Below the pieces are notes generated by a model that saw only the letters and a list, made by a program, of their open reading frames with translations, had not been told where the DNA came from and ran no database searches. From an uncultured Bacteroidales bacterium (GTDB lineage Bacteria; Bacteroidota; Bacteroidia; Bacteroidales; UBA3824), in assembly GCA_937877455.1 (NCBI GenBank), contig CALFIU010000050.1:1-54027 (forward strand): 54,027 nucleotides of DNA. Reading direction: 5' to 3'. A program made the translations under genes and the position numbers. Below, piece by piece: positions 9,014-17,538 of this stretch (position 1 is its first letter; each line of letters starts with the position of its first letter).

Positions 9014-9058
9014 CACAAAATAAAACGCAACAAATAGTTAAAAATACAACAAAATTTA

Positions 9059-9067
9059 TAAATTTGC
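9059..9067 (+). promoter_or_regulatory. Bacteroidota -7 promoter element (TAAATTTGC)
   Basis: An exact TAnnTTTGC match 51 bp upstream of the lipoprotein start at 9118. It implies a leader of about 45 nt and separates this gene from the coaE operon. The -33 region is weak. Confidence 0.5.
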
Positions 9068-9117
9068 GTTTATAAATAATGAAACCAAACTTATAATTAA
9101 TTGAAAACTTAAAAACC

Positions 9118-9780
9118 ATGAAAAAATTCGGTGTATTATTATCGTTTATGTTTATGTTGAGTTCGTCTTTTTTTATAGTATCGGGCCTAACATCATGTGA
9201 TCCTGAAGACACCCTTAACATCGATGGCGGTGGTAGCAATGGCAGTGGTACAGAAGAAGATGGCGTATCAGGAAGCATAAAAACTGTCAACACAACTTTA
9301 ACTTATAATTCAAACCTTAGTAATGCTAATTTAAAAAGCGCATTTTCTGCATCTTCGGGAAGTTCTGTAGCATTATCATCGTCAGATGCCGACATTGTTT
9401 TTATGTATCAAAGTGATACATATCATAACATTGCTGCATCTCCAAACGCTTCTATAATTTCGCAAATAAGATCATATAATAGCATAAGTTATACAGCACC
9501 AAGTCGTTATACAAAGATAAAAAAAGTTTCTAATTCAATAAGTTATTATGCCGATATAGAAACTCTTGCAAATATGTCTGTATCAACAGATTATGTATAT
9601 GATAACAAAAATTTAGGTTATGGAATTAGCAATTTTTCAAATGGCGACGTAATTATTTACGAAACTTCGTCTGGAGAAAAAGGAGCTTTGCAATTGTCAA
9701 GTACTATGAGCAAAGTGTTTGGCACTATAACGGTTAAAGGTTATATCTATTTACCAAATTCGTCGTCAAGTTCAAAATAA
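9118..9780 (+). CDS. putative lipoprotein of unknown function
   Basis: A 220-residue exported protein that I do not recognise. The N-terminus is a lipoprotein signal peptide with lipobox LTSC (Cys 27), followed by acidic DPEDT and a Gly/Ser-rich linker (GGGSNGSGTEE) that would hold the rest away from the membrane. The remainder is rich in Ser, Tyr and Asn with alternating beta-type sequence and ends in a Ser/Lys tail. It appears to be a single transcription unit: a -7 element lies 51 bp upstream and a strong terminator at 9883-9934 follows. Localisation as an outer-membrane or periplasmic lipoprotein is inferred from the signal only. Confidence 0.7.
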   Translation: MKKFGVLLSFMFMLSSSFFIVSGLTSCDPEDTLNIDGGGSNGSGTEEDGVSGSIKTVNTTLTYNSNLSNANLKSAFSASSGSSVALSSSDADIVFMYQSDTYHNIAASPNASIISQIRSYNSISYTAPSRYTKIKKVSNSISYYADIETLANMSVSTDYVYDNKNLGYGISNFSNGDVIIYETSSGEKGALQLSSTMSKVFGTITVKGYIYLPNSSSSSK

Positions 9781-9882
9781 ATTTGTTTTCCAAGTGTTAT
9801 TGCACGGAAATCATTCTTCAGGTCTGTATTTTCCGAGTTAAAGATATTACTTGCGAAACTTAAATAAATTGAGTTTCTCCAT

Positions 9883-9934
9883 AAAAAAAAGTCGTATTTT
9901 TTTGATGTTTATCAAATCAATACGGCTTTTTTTT
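9883..9934. terminator. bidirectional rho-independent terminator
   Basis: A long hairpin: an A-run, GTCGTATT, an inner TTTGAT/ATCAAA stem, AATACGGC, then a run of eight T. A and T runs on both sides would work in either direction. It closes the lipoprotein unit and lies just before the promoter of the DMT permease. Confidence 0.8.
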
Positions 9935-9935
9935 A

Positions 9936-9944
9936 TACTTTTGC
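9936..9944 (+). promoter_or_regulatory. Bacteroidota -7 promoter element (TACTTTTGC)
   Basis: An exact TAnnTTTGC match 20 bp before the start at 9964 and directly after the terminator. The leader would be very short (about 12-15 nt). Confidence 0.5.
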
Positions 9945-9963
9945 GCCGCAATTTTAAGAAAAA

Positions 9964-10854
9964 ATGTGGATACCAATAGTAATTCTTTCGGCAGTTTTTT
10001 TAGGTTTTTACGATGTATGTAAAAAATATTCGTTAAAAAACAACGCGGTTCTTGCGGTGATGCTATTGTCGAGTGCAGCATCGATGTTAGTATTTTTACC
10101 TTTTATGTTGTTTCCAGAAAAATTTGAAGGAACACCTTTTTATGTACCGTCAACAAGTAGTAATCACCAGTTTTATATATTTTTAAAAGCGGTTATAGTG
10201 CAGGTTTCGTGGCTTTGTAATTTTTTTGCAATGAAACATTTGCCTATATCTATTGTAGGTCCCGTACGGAGTTCTGCCCCCGCATGGACGTTGTTAGGTG
10301 CTGTTGTATTGCTTGGTGAGCGGTTAAATGTTTGGCAATGGATTGGAGCCGCAATAATAATAGCTTGTCTTTTTTTATATGCGCGAGCAGGCAAGGGAGA
10401 AGGAATAAGTTTTACACACAATAAGTTTGTATTTTTTCTATTTCTTGGAACGCTTGTAGGTGCAGGCAGTGCGCTTTACGATAAGTTTCTGCTACGTAGC
10501 CTTGCCCTCAATAGAATGGAAATGCAATCGTGGTTTTCTTTTTATCAATTTATAATGGCAGCCGTTCTTGCAGCCGTTGTTTGGTATCCAAATAGAGAAA
10601 AAACAGATAAGTTTGTGTTTAAATTAACAATTCCGATGATAGGAATATTGTTGGCAGTTGCCGATTTTCTTTATTTTTATGGGTTAAGTCAAGATGGCGC
10701 GATGATAAGCGTTGTGTCGTTGATACGTCGTAGCAATGTAGTAATATCTTTTGCAGCGGGAGCTATGCTTTTTCATGAAAAAAACATTCGTCGTAAGGCG
10801 TTGATTTTGTGTGGAGTTTTGATTGGTGTGGCAATTTTGTGTTTGGGAAAATAA
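9964..10854 (+). CDS. EamA/DMT-superfamily permease
   Basis: A 296-residue inner-membrane protein with about ten hydrophobic helices arranged as two EamA repeats. The first helix is WIPIVILSAVFLGFYDVCKK. Repeat one ends near RAGKGEG (residues ~140-146), and repeat two starts at FFLFLGTLVGAGSALYDKF. The end of each repeat carries the typical VGPVRSSAPAWTLLGAVVLLGE and VSLIRRSNVVISFAAGAMLF segments. DMT proteins export or exchange metabolites such as amino acids, nucleotides or sugars, and the substrate cannot be deduced. It seems to be transcribed alone. Confidence 0.82.
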   Translation: MWIPIVILSAVFLGFYDVCKKYSLKNNAVLAVMLLSSAASMLVFLPFMLFPEKFEGTPFYVPSTSSNHQFYIFLKAVIVQVSWLCNFFAMKHLPISIVGPVRSSAPAWTLLGAVVLLGERLNVWQWIGAAIIIACLFLYARAGKGEGISFTHNKFVFFLFLGTLVGAGSALYDKFLLRSLALNRMEMQSWFSFYQFIMAAVLAAVVWYPNREKTDKFVFKLTIPMIGILLAVADFLYFYGLSQDGAMISVVSLIRRSNVVISFAAGAMLFHEKNIRRKALILCGVLIGVAILCLGK

Positions 10855-10908
10855 CAAAAAAATCTGTAAGTTTGTTTGGGATTTAATTTATATATTTTTA
10901 ATTTTGGC

Positions 10909-10929
10909 GTAACTTTAATTTAAAGTTAC
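10909..10929. repeat. 8-bp perfect dyad (GTAACTTT / AAAGTTAC)
   Basis: An 8-bp perfect inverted repeat with a 5-nt loop, between the permease and the MCP-like gene. There is no T-run, so it could be an operator or a weak RNA hairpin. It lies about 95 bp upstream of the receptor start. Confidence 0.4.
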
Positions 10930-11023
10930 ATCAAAAGGCATGTTATTTGTATTACAGAGTAACGAAACACAAATAATATACTTTGTATAAGTGTATTTTA
11001 ATTAAACTATTAGACCTAAATAG

Positions 11024-12820
11024 ATGAAAAGAATATCATTGCAGCGTAAGATTTTGCGTCTTATTATACCGTTGGTGACAATAACATTGTTAATCTTAAC
11101 TTATGTAAGTTACCAAATTTCTTTCAAAAATCAGAAGGCATACTTTGAGAGTAGTATTGAAGAACTCATCCGTAAGTCGGCCAACGAAGTTATAGCAAAA
11201 CTTTTTGCTCAACGCAAAGAGTTGCAATGGATGGCTTCTGATATTTCTTTTGAAAATATGGATGAAAATGAGTTTGACGAAAGGCTTAGTTTTTTTGCAG
11301 CTAATGCGTCAGGGCTTTATAGTATGCTATTTGTTGTTTTTCCCGATGGTAAATATTATATTGCAGACAAAGGATTTCAAACTCAAAAACTAAATGAACG
11401 TCAGTATTTTATTGATATATTTCAAAATCACAAAGATTTTGCTATGACCAGTCCTGACATATCAAAATCTACAGGTATGAAAAAATACACTATGGCAACT
11501 CCAATAAAAAACAATGGGCAAATAGTTGGCATGTTGTGTGGTAATGTAGAACTTAAAAATCTAAGCGAAATTGTAAAAGATTGTAATTTTGGCAATAATG
11601 GAGTGTCGTATATAGTTGACGAAAAGGCTGTTGTTATTGGTACTACTTATCCAGATTTGGAGATGAAGTTTAATATCATAACCGATGGTGCTAAAGTTTA
11701 TCCAGGTTTGGAGGTAATTGGCGAGGCTGTTTTGAATGGTAGTCCATGTAGTGGTTATGCCAAAGAGGTAAGCACAGGTAACATGATGTATGTAATGAGC
11801 CATAAAATAGATGGTTCTAATGGTTGGTTTGTTATAGGTTGTATTCCAGACAAGGAGTTTAGAAGCTTAGCCAATAGTAATTTAAAGGTAATGCTTTTAT
11901 TTCTTGTTATAATAGTTATTATATTGACAATATCTGTTGTTATGCTATTAAGAAAAGTTCTTGTAAAACCATTAGAAGAACTTTCTAACGCAGTGCAAAG
12001 TATTGCCGATGGTAATCTTAAAAATGTTATAACGTTTAGTTCCAACGATGAAATTGGTTTAATGTGCGACAACATTCGTGAGATGGGCGACAAACTAACA
12101 AAAATAGTTGATGTAATAAAATCAGGTTCGGAGAGCCTTGCAGCCAATTCTTCACAGGTAAATGCCACATCGCATCAAGTGATGAAGGGTTCAATGTCGC
12201 AGTCTGACAATATAGAAGACCTTTCTGCCACTATGGAGCAGATGACAAGCAACATAGAACAAAACACCTATAATGCCCGTAAAACCAACGAAGTATCGCA
12301 GGATGCTTGCGACAAATTTAATGAGGTAGTTGTAAATATCAACAACTTACTTGACAACAACAAAAATATTTCAGAAGCCATTTCAATAATAAATGAAATA
12401 GCTTTTCAAACCAATATTCTCGCTTTGAATGCTGCCGTAGAAGCTGCTCGAGCAGGAGAGGCTGGAAAGGGATTTGCTGTTGTGGCAAAGGAAGTTCGCT
12501 CGCTTGCGGAGAAATCTAAAACTGCAGCAGATGGAATTATAGAAATGTCGCAAAAAGGACTTACACTCTCAGAAGAAGCCAACAGAGTAATGCAACAGAC
12601 TATTCCAAAAATAGAAAATACCAGAACACTTGTAAACGAAATTGCCAATGCAAGTCTTGAGCAGAGTGCAGGTGCGGTTCAGGTAAATACTATAATTCAA
12701 AAACTTAACGGCACTGTAAAAATCAACGCTTCATCGTCAGAAATGCTTGCTCAAAGTGCCAACGACCTTGCCAATCAAGCCGAAAATCTTAAAGAAGCAA
12801 TTGATTATTTTAAGGATTAA
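11024..12820 (+). CDS. methyl-accepting chemotaxis-type receptor (dCache-HAMP-MA)
   Basis: A 598-residue receptor. TM1 is at about residues 12-32. A periplasmic dCache-like sensor (about 35-280) contains the YFESSIEELIRKSANEV helix and KYTMATPIKNNGQIVG. TM2 is at about 288-310, a HAMP domain at 311-363 (RKVLVKPLEELSNAVQSI, DEIGLM), and a methyl-accepting signalling hairpin from about 380. The highly conserved tip (INEIAFQTNILALNAAVEAA, then RAGEAGKGFAVVAKEVRSLA) should bind a CheA-CheW array. No che or flagellar gene is in the window, and most Bacteroidales lack classical chemotaxis. It may serve a chemosensory system encoded elsewhere, control a non-motility output, or be acquired. The domain call is very secure; the ligand is unknown. 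Confidence 0.92.
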   Translation: MKRISLQRKILRLIIPLVTITLLILTYVSYQISFKNQKAYFESSIEELIRKSANEVIAKLFAQRKELQWMASDISFENMDENEFDERLSFFAANASGLYSMLFVVFPDGKYYIADKGFQTQKLNERQYFIDIFQNHKDFAMTSPDISKSTGMKKYTMATPIKNNGQIVGMLCGNVELKNLSEIVKDCNFGNNGVSYIVDEKAVVIGTTYPDLEMKFNIITDGAKVYPGLEVIGEAVLNGSPCSGYAKEVSTGNMMYVMSHKIDGSNGWFVIGCIPDKEFRSLANSNLKVMLLFLVIIVIILTISVVMLLRKVLVKPLEELSNAVQSIADGNLKNVITFSSNDEIGLMCDNIREMGDKLTKIVDVIKSGSESLAANSSQVNATSHQVMKGSMSQSDNIEDLSATMEQMTSNIEQNTYNARKTNEVSQDACDKFNEVVVNINNLLDNNKNISEAISIINEIAFQTNILALNAAVEAARAGEAGKGFAVVAKEVRSLAEKSKTAADGIIEMSQKGLTLSEEANRVMQQTIPKIENTRTLVNEIANASLEQSAGAVQVNTIIQKLNGTVKINASSSEMLAQSANDLANQAENLKEAIDYFKD

Positions 12821-12849
12821 TTTATATTTACGTTAATACTACAACATCA

Positions 12850-12911
12850 GTATTATTTGAACGGGCGGACACGTATGGGCTAACTTGTGTGTCCGCTCGT
12901 TCAAATAATAC
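12850..12911. repeat. 23-bp near-perfect inverted repeat downstream of the MCP gene
   Basis: Arms at 12850-12872 and 12889-12911 match at 22 of 23 positions, with a 16-nt loop. The GC-rich core (GGGCGGACAC / GTGTCCGCTC) stands out against the AT-rich surroundings. There is no T-run on either side, so it is not a classical intrinsic terminator, although it could still end or stabilise the receptor transcript. Confidence 0.7.
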
Positions 12912-12987
12912 AATCGTGTCAAAATATAAATTAGTCGTAATTTATGCGTGATATAACTAATTTTGCTAAAAGATTGGAAAATAAATT

Positions 12988-13016
12988 TTTGTTTAATTTT
13001 ATTTTTTTTAATTTTG
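12988..13016 (+). promoter_or_regulatory. candidate promoter of the oxaloacetate decarboxylase operon
   Basis: TTTG at 12988-12991 and TAATTTTG at 13009-13016 with a 17-bp spacer, slightly shorter than the usual 19-21. A second match, TAATTTTGC, lies at 12958-12966. Either would drive the oadG-oadA-oadB unit with a leader of about 70-120 nt. Confidence 0.35.
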
Positions 13017-13092
13017 GGCGTTGTAAATCTATGTTTATACTAAAATTGTTACAAACATTTGAAAACTAATATTTTAAAAGCAAACATATAAA

Positions 13093-13356
13093 ATGGAAGA
13101 AAGTATTATTGTTACCGCCTTAAAGGTTATGGGAGTGGGCGTAACAACAGTTTTCTGTGTACTATTGATAATAATAGGTCTTGGAAAATTGTTGATTAAT
13201 TTTGTTAACTCCTTTATTCCAGAAGAAGAAAAACCTAAAAAAGAAGTTACTCCACAGCCAGCTCTTGTTTCTGCCGATGTTCAACAAGCAATAGAAAAAG
13301 CTGTTCAGCAGATAACAGGAGGCAAAGGTTGCGTAGAAAAAATAGAAAGAATTTAA
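13093..13356 (+). CDS. oadG: oxaloacetate decarboxylase gamma chain (OadG family)
   Basis: An 87-residue protein with one N-terminal transmembrane helix (about residues 10-38, VMGVGVTTVFCVLLIIIGLG), a short charged linker with PEEEKPKKE, and a C-terminal tail. This is the pattern of the small gamma subunit that anchors the biotin carboxyltransferase to the membrane beta subunit. It is first in the operon, 40 bp before the alpha gene. The family name covers several sodium-pumping decarboxylases, and the neighbouring carboxyltransferase points to oxaloacetate (or a similar 2-oxoacid). Confidence 0.82.
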   Translation: MEESIIVTALKVMGVGVTTVFCVLLIIIGLGKLLINFVNSFIPEEEKPKKEVTPQPALVSADVQQAIEKAVQQITGGKGCVEKIERI

Positions 13357-13396
13357 AAATCAAAAAACAGAATAAAAAAACATATATTCATAAAAA

Positions 13397-15265
13397 ATGA
13401 GCAGACAAGTAAAATTTTCATTGGTGTTCAGAGATTTATGGCAATCGTCGGGTAAATACCAACCGAGGGTTGACCAACTTGTTAAAGTTGCACCTGCAAT
13501 TATAAAAATGGGATGTTTCGACCGTGTAGAAACCAACGGTGGTGGATTTGAGCAAGTAAATTTACTTTATGGTGAAAACCCCAACAAAGCAGTAAGGCAG
13601 TGGACAAAGCCTTTCCATGAAGCAGGAATACAAACCCACATGTTGGATCGTGCTCTTAACGGAATAAGAATGAATCCTTGCCCAGTAGATGTTCGCAAAT
13701 TGTTTTACAAAGTAAAATATCTGCAAGGTACCGACATAGCAAGAACATTCTGCGGACTTAACGATACTCGCAACATCATTCCGTCAATAGGTTATGCTCA
13801 TGAGGCAACTCGTCCTGATGGAACACACATGATTTCGCAATGTTGTCTGTGTATTACAGAATCGCCTGTTCACACTGTTGAATATTATACACAATTGGCC
13901 AAGACACTTATTGATGCTGGTGCTGATGAAATTTGTATAAAAGATATGGCCGGTATAGGACGTCCTGTAAAATTGGGAAAAATTGTAAAAGCAATCAAAG
14001 ATTACAAAAAAGACATTGTTATTGAATATCACTCACATGCAGGTCCTGGTTTTTCTATGGCTTCTATATTGGAAGTTTGCAAAGCTGGTTGCGATTATGT
14101 TGACGTTGGTATGGAGCCATTGAGCTGGGGAACAGGTCATGCCGATATTTTAGCTGTTCAACCGATGCTTAAAGATGCTGGTTTTGATGTAAAAGAAATC
14201 AACATGTCGGCTTACATGGAAGTTCGTGCGCTTATTCAAGAGATGATGGACGATTTTCTTGGTTATTATATTCCACAGCGCAATAGATTTATGAACTCTT
14301 TGCTAATTGCTCCCGGTTTGCCAGGTGGTATGATGGGTTCGCTTATGACCGACTTGGAATCAAACCTTGAGTCGATTAATAAATACAAAGAAAAACACAA
14401 TCAACCCAAACTCACACAAGACGAGTTGATGATAAAACTTTTCAACGAAGTAACTTATGTATGGCCAAAGATGGGTTATCCACCACTTGTTACGCCTTTT
14501 AGCCAATATGTAAAAAACATGGCGTTGATGAACGTTATGCAGATGGAAAAAGGTAAAGAACGTTGGAGTATGATTGCCGACGATATTTGGAATATGTTGC
14601 TTGGAAAATCTGGTAAGTTGCCGGGTGAGGTAGCACCAGAACTCAAAGAAATGGCAAAAGAAAAAGGATTAGAATTTTTCACTGGCAATCCACAAGATTC
14701 TTATCCAGACCAACTTGATATTTTCCGTAAAGAAATGCAAGATAACGGTTGGGAGTTTGGAGAAGATGACGAAGAACTTTTTGAACTTGCAATGCACCCA
14801 CAGCAATATCGTCTATACAAGTCGGGACAAGTTAAGAAAGACTTTGAAGCCGATCTTGCAAAGCGTAAAGCAGAAAAGGCAGGAAAAGGTGGCGGTTCTA
14901 TGTCATTCCCGCAAACTGTAACTGTTGATGTCAATGGTGTTAAATATGCCGTTACAATAGGAGCTAACGATGGAACAAAAGCAGTACAAGGTGCAGCTCC
15001 TGCCGCAGCATTAGCCGCTCCTGGCGAAGGAGAAGACCTTATTGCTCCACTCGAAGGCAAGTTCTACCTTGTTAAAAATGCTGGAGATGTGGCTGTTAAG
15101 GTTGGTGACGCGGTTAAAAAAGGTCAAACTGTATGCTACATTGAAGCAATGAAAACATTCAATGCCATTGCTGCCGAGTTTGACGGTGTTGTTACTCAGA
15201 TTGCTTTGCAAAGCGGTACTGCCGTTTCGGAAGATGACGTTTTAATGAAAATTAAAAAGGCGTAG
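13397..15265 (+). CDS. oadA: oxaloacetate decarboxylase alpha chain: carboxyltransferase fused to biotinyl domain
   Basis: A 622-residue protein. Residues 1 to ~460 form a PYC/OadA-type carboxyltransferase TIM barrel: the start segment VFRDLWQSSGKYQPRVD, FCGLNDTRN, the IKDMAGIG segment with the biotin-site lysine, and the metal-binding H-x-H of EYHSHAGPG near residue 212. A linker rich in Ala, Pro and Gly (~530-550) leads to a biotinyl domain whose EAMKTF motif carries the biotinylated lysine (about K586). The enzyme moves CO2 from oxaloacetate to biotin and delivers it to the beta subunit, giving pyruvate. The wording RDLWQSS and HSHAGPG differs from proteobacterial OadA (RDAHQS, HxHDT) but is, to my knowledge, usual in Bacteroidales. 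It ends 6 bp before oadB. Confidence 0.85.
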   Translation: MSRQVKFSLVFRDLWQSSGKYQPRVDQLVKVAPAIIKMGCFDRVETNGGGFEQVNLLYGENPNKAVRQWTKPFHEAGIQTHMLDRALNGIRMNPCPVDVRKLFYKVKYLQGTDIARTFCGLNDTRNIIPSIGYAHEATRPDGTHMISQCCLCITESPVHTVEYYTQLAKTLIDAGADEICIKDMAGIGRPVKLGKIVKAIKDYKKDIVIEYHSHAGPGFSMASILEVCKAGCDYVDVGMEPLSWGTGHADILAVQPMLKDAGFDVKEINMSAYMEVRALIQEMMDDFLGYYIPQRNRFMNSLLIAPGLPGGMMGSLMTDLESNLESINKYKEKHNQPKLTQDELMIKLFNEVTYVWPKMGYPPLVTPFSQYVKNMALMNVMQMEKGKERWSMIADDIWNMLLGKSGKLPGEVAPELKEMAKEKGLEFFTGNPQDSYPDQLDIFRKEMQDNGWEFGEDDEELFELAMHPQQYRLYKSGQVKKDFEADLAKRKAEKAGKGGGSMSFPQTVTVDVNGVKYAVTIGANDGTKAVQGAAPAAALAAPGEGEDLIAPLEGKFYLVKNAGDVAVKVGDAVKKGQTVCYIEAMKTFNAIAAEFDGVVTQIALQSGTAVSEDDVLMKIKKA

Positions 15266-15271
15266 TATATT

Positions 15272-16510
15272 ATGGGAGAAGTTTTAGAAAAAGTTTATGA
15301 TATGACGGCCATCAGCAACATTGCTGATGATCCGCGATTTTTGATAATGTATCTGCTCGCCTTTGTATTGCTTTATCTTGGAATAAAGAAAAATTACGAG
15401 CCATTATTGCTTATTCCAATTGCTTTTGGTGTTTTGATAGCCAATTTTCCAGGTGGTGAGATGGGCGTTATAGCAGCCGATGGCCAGGGTATGGTAAAAT
15501 TGCCTAATGGAACAATGCGCAATGTTTGGGAGATGCCTTTACACGACATTGCACATGAAATGGGTATAATGAATTTTATATACTATATGCTCATAAAAAC
15601 GGGATTTATACCACCAATTATTTTTATGGGTGTAGGTGCGCTAACTGATTTTGGTCCTATGTTGAGAAACTTACGTCTTTCAATTTTTGGTGCTGCTGCT
15701 CAGTTTGGTATTTTTGCAGTTCTACTCATTGCAGTTGCATCAGGATTTTCATTGAAAGAGGCTGGTTCTTTGGCTATAATTGGCGGTGCTGATGGTCCTA
15801 CGGCTATCTTTACAACCATTAAACTTGCGCCAGATCTTTTAGGACCTATTGCAATAGCAGCTTATTCTTATATGTCGCTTGTACCGATTATTATTCCATT
15901 GGTTGTTAAGCTTACTTGTAGCGAAAAGGAGCTTAAGATTAACATGAAAGAGCAAGATAAACTTTATCCAAGTTCACAAGAGTTTAAGAATATGCGTGTT
16001 CTAAAAATCTTGTTTCCTATTGCTGTAACAACCGTTGTGGCAATAATAGTACCTTCGGCTGTACCGTTGGTGGGTATGCTAATGTTTGGAAATCTTATCA
16101 AGGAGGTAGGAAATTCTACATCGCGACTTTTTGAAGCTGCGTCTAATGGCATAATGAATACCGCCACCATTTTTCTTGGTCTTTCGGTAGGAGCAACAAT
16201 GACAGTTGAGGCGTTTCTTAACTTGAAGACACTTGGCATTGTAGTTGGTGGATTTTTTGCCTTTGCATTGTCAATTGCAAGCGGTATAATGCTTGTTAAA
16301 CTCTTTAATTTGTTTTCAAAAAAGAAAATCAATCCGCTTATTGGTGCAACAGGGTTGAGTGCAGTGCCAATGGCAAGCCGTGTTTGCAATGAGATTGCTA
16401 CTAAATACGACCCAAAAAACCATGTTTTAAACTATTGTATGAGTTCTAACATTTCAGGTGTAATTGGTTCGGCAGTGGCTGCTGGTATATTAATTTCTTT
16501 CTTGGGATAA
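15272..16510 (+). CDS. oadB: sodium-translocating decarboxylase beta subunit
   Basis: A 412-residue polytopic membrane protein of the OadB/MmdB/GcdB family. It decarboxylates carboxybiotin and couples this to outward pumping of two sodium ions. The conserved core segments GVGALTDFGPML (about residues 110-121) and IIGGADGPTAIFTT (about 169-182), whose aspartate lies in the ion path, are present. The C-terminal VPMASRV and NISGVIGSAVAAG segments are also present. The gene is last in the gamma-alpha-beta operon and is followed by a clear terminator. The three genes should form an energy-conserving pump at the inner membrane. Confidence 0.92.
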   Translation: MGEVLEKVYDMTAISNIADDPRFLIMYLLAFVLLYLGIKKNYEPLLLIPIAFGVLIANFPGGEMGVIAADGQGMVKLPNGTMRNVWEMPLHDIAHEMGIMNFIYYMLIKTGFIPPIIFMGVGALTDFGPMLRNLRLSIFGAAAQFGIFAVLLIAVASGFSLKEAGSLAIIGGADGPTAIFTTIKLAPDLLGPIAIAAYSYMSLVPIIIPLVVKLTCSEKELKINMKEQDKLYPSSQEFKNMRVLKILFPIAVTTVVAIIVPSAVPLVGMLMFGNLIKEVGNSTSRLFEAASNGIMNTATIFLGLSVGATMTVEAFLNLKTLGIVVGGFFAFALSIASGIMLVKLFNLFSKKKINPLIGATGLSAVPMASRVCNEIATKYDPKNHVLNYCMSSNISGVIGSAVAAGILISFLG

Positions 16511-16528
16511 CAATTTTATCTTATTTAT

Positions 16529-16563
16529 AAAAAAAATCCTTCCAAATATGGGAGGATTTTTTT
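16529..16563 (+). terminator. rho-independent terminator of the oad operon
   Basis: An A-run, ATCCTTCC, a six-base loop, GGGAGGAT and seven T, 18 bp after the oadB stop. It is also followed by an imperfect TTAATTTTACAT / ATGTAAATTAA dyad at 16615-16656. Confidence 0.85.
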
Positions 16564-16699
16564 GTTGTAATATGCCTTTTTTTGTTATTTATGTTAATTT
16601 TTTAGTTTCAAAAGTTAATTTTACATTTATTAAATGCTTGATATTATGTAAATTAACATATTGTTAGAAAATGTTAAAAAAAATTAATAGAATAAAAAA

Positions 16700-16730
16700 T
16701 TTGTTTATTAAAAAGTATTTGTAAATTTGC
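16700..16730 (+). promoter_or_regulatory. promoter: TTTG - 18 bp - TAAATTTGC
   Basis: -33 TTTG at 16700-16703 and -7 TAAATTTGC at 16722-16730, close to the Bacteroidota consensus. It lies 33 bp before the lipoprotein start at 16763. Confidence 0.7.
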
Positions 16731-16762
16731 GGTGTAAAAAATTTAAACAACATTAAGTTATT

Positions 16763-17467
16763 ATGAAAAAGGTTACTTATTTAATGTCATCGGCAGTGAT
16801 TGCCGCTTTTATGCTTGCATCTTGCAGCGGAAACAAGAACGCTAACAATGGTTCTGACAAAGATTCAGTAGTAACAGTTGCTACAGCTGATAACAATGCA
16901 GCAGCAAGCACTAACACTGGTAACGCATCAACAGCTTCTACTGCTGATCCAGAAGAAACAGCTCTTGCATCGGCAAACGAATTTTTCGGTTGGATTGAAT
17001 CTATCGACAACAACAACGTTACAATTAAAAATGCAGCTGGAGAAACAATCGTGGTTCTTATTCCTAACGCAGGTGAAGAACTTATCGAAGGTTCGCCTAT
17101 TACAGTTAAATACGTTGATGCTGAAGACGGAAGCCACAAAGCTGCTACAGACAACGAAAAATCTGTAAAATTGTCGCAAAATTACAAAAAACTTCTTGGT
17201 AAATGGGGTACTGGTAAAGACAACAGCGAAATTACATTTGAACTTCGTAAACGTGGTAAATGTAAAAATGTTGGTAAAGGTCAAAACACTGCTTTCAAAT
17301 CTTGGCGTTTGAAAGACGATAACACCATTGAATTTGAAGTTGAAGCTCAAGGTAAAACATTCTTTATGCCTTGGACTGTAGGTAGCATTACCGACGATCA
17401 ATTGGTTCTTCAATCTGGTGAAACTTCTAAGTTGGAAATGAACCGTTTGGATTCTAACCGCGAATAA
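16763..17467 (+). CDS. lipocalin-like lipoprotein, probably well expressed
   Basis: A 234-residue lipoprotein. The signal peptide ends in lipobox LASC (Cys 21), then comes a disordered Asn/Ala/Thr/Ser stretch to about residue 65. Two beta-rich parts follow: FGWIESIDNNNVTIKNAAGE with repeated polar strands (about 75-120), and LLGKWGTGKDNSEITFELRK onwards (about 140-225), which resembles small lipocalin-like/DUF-type barrels. The ligand is unknown. Codons are biased to a narrow set (GAA, AAC, GGT, CTT, CGT), the promoter is near consensus and a strong terminator follows, so high expression is likely. It stands as a single-gene unit facing the minus-strand envelope genes. Confidence 0.72.
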   Translation: MKKVTYLMSSAVIAAFMLASCSGNKNANNGSDKDSVVTVATADNNAAASTNTGNASTASTADPEETALASANEFFGWIESIDNNNVTIKNAAGETIVVLIPNAGEELIEGSPITVKYVDAEDGSHKAATDNEKSVKLSQNYKKLLGKWGTGKDNSEITFELRKRGKCKNVGKGQNTAFKSWRLKDDNTIEFEVEAQGKTFFMPWTVGSITDDQLVLQSGETSKLEMNRLDSNRE

Positions 17468-17486
17468 TATTTGAAATAAATATACA

Positions 17487-17522
17487 AAAAAAACCTTCCA
17501 ACTTTTTGGAAGGTTTTTTTGT
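17487..17522. terminator. bidirectional terminator between convergent genes
   Basis: A-run, CCTTCCAA, a CTTTT loop, TTGGAAGG and a T-run. It is symmetric, so it can end both the lipoprotein transcript and the long minus-strand envelope operon. Confidence 0.88.
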
Positions 17523-17538
17523 ATATAAGCAAATTTTT

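Noticed and set aside
13397..15265. Altered catalytic motifs in the decarboxylase alpha chain (RDLWQSS, HSHAGPG)
   Set aside because: Metal-binding H-x-H and the lysine motif are present, and I recall this wording as normal for Bacteroidales homologues, so it is not evidence of a new activity.
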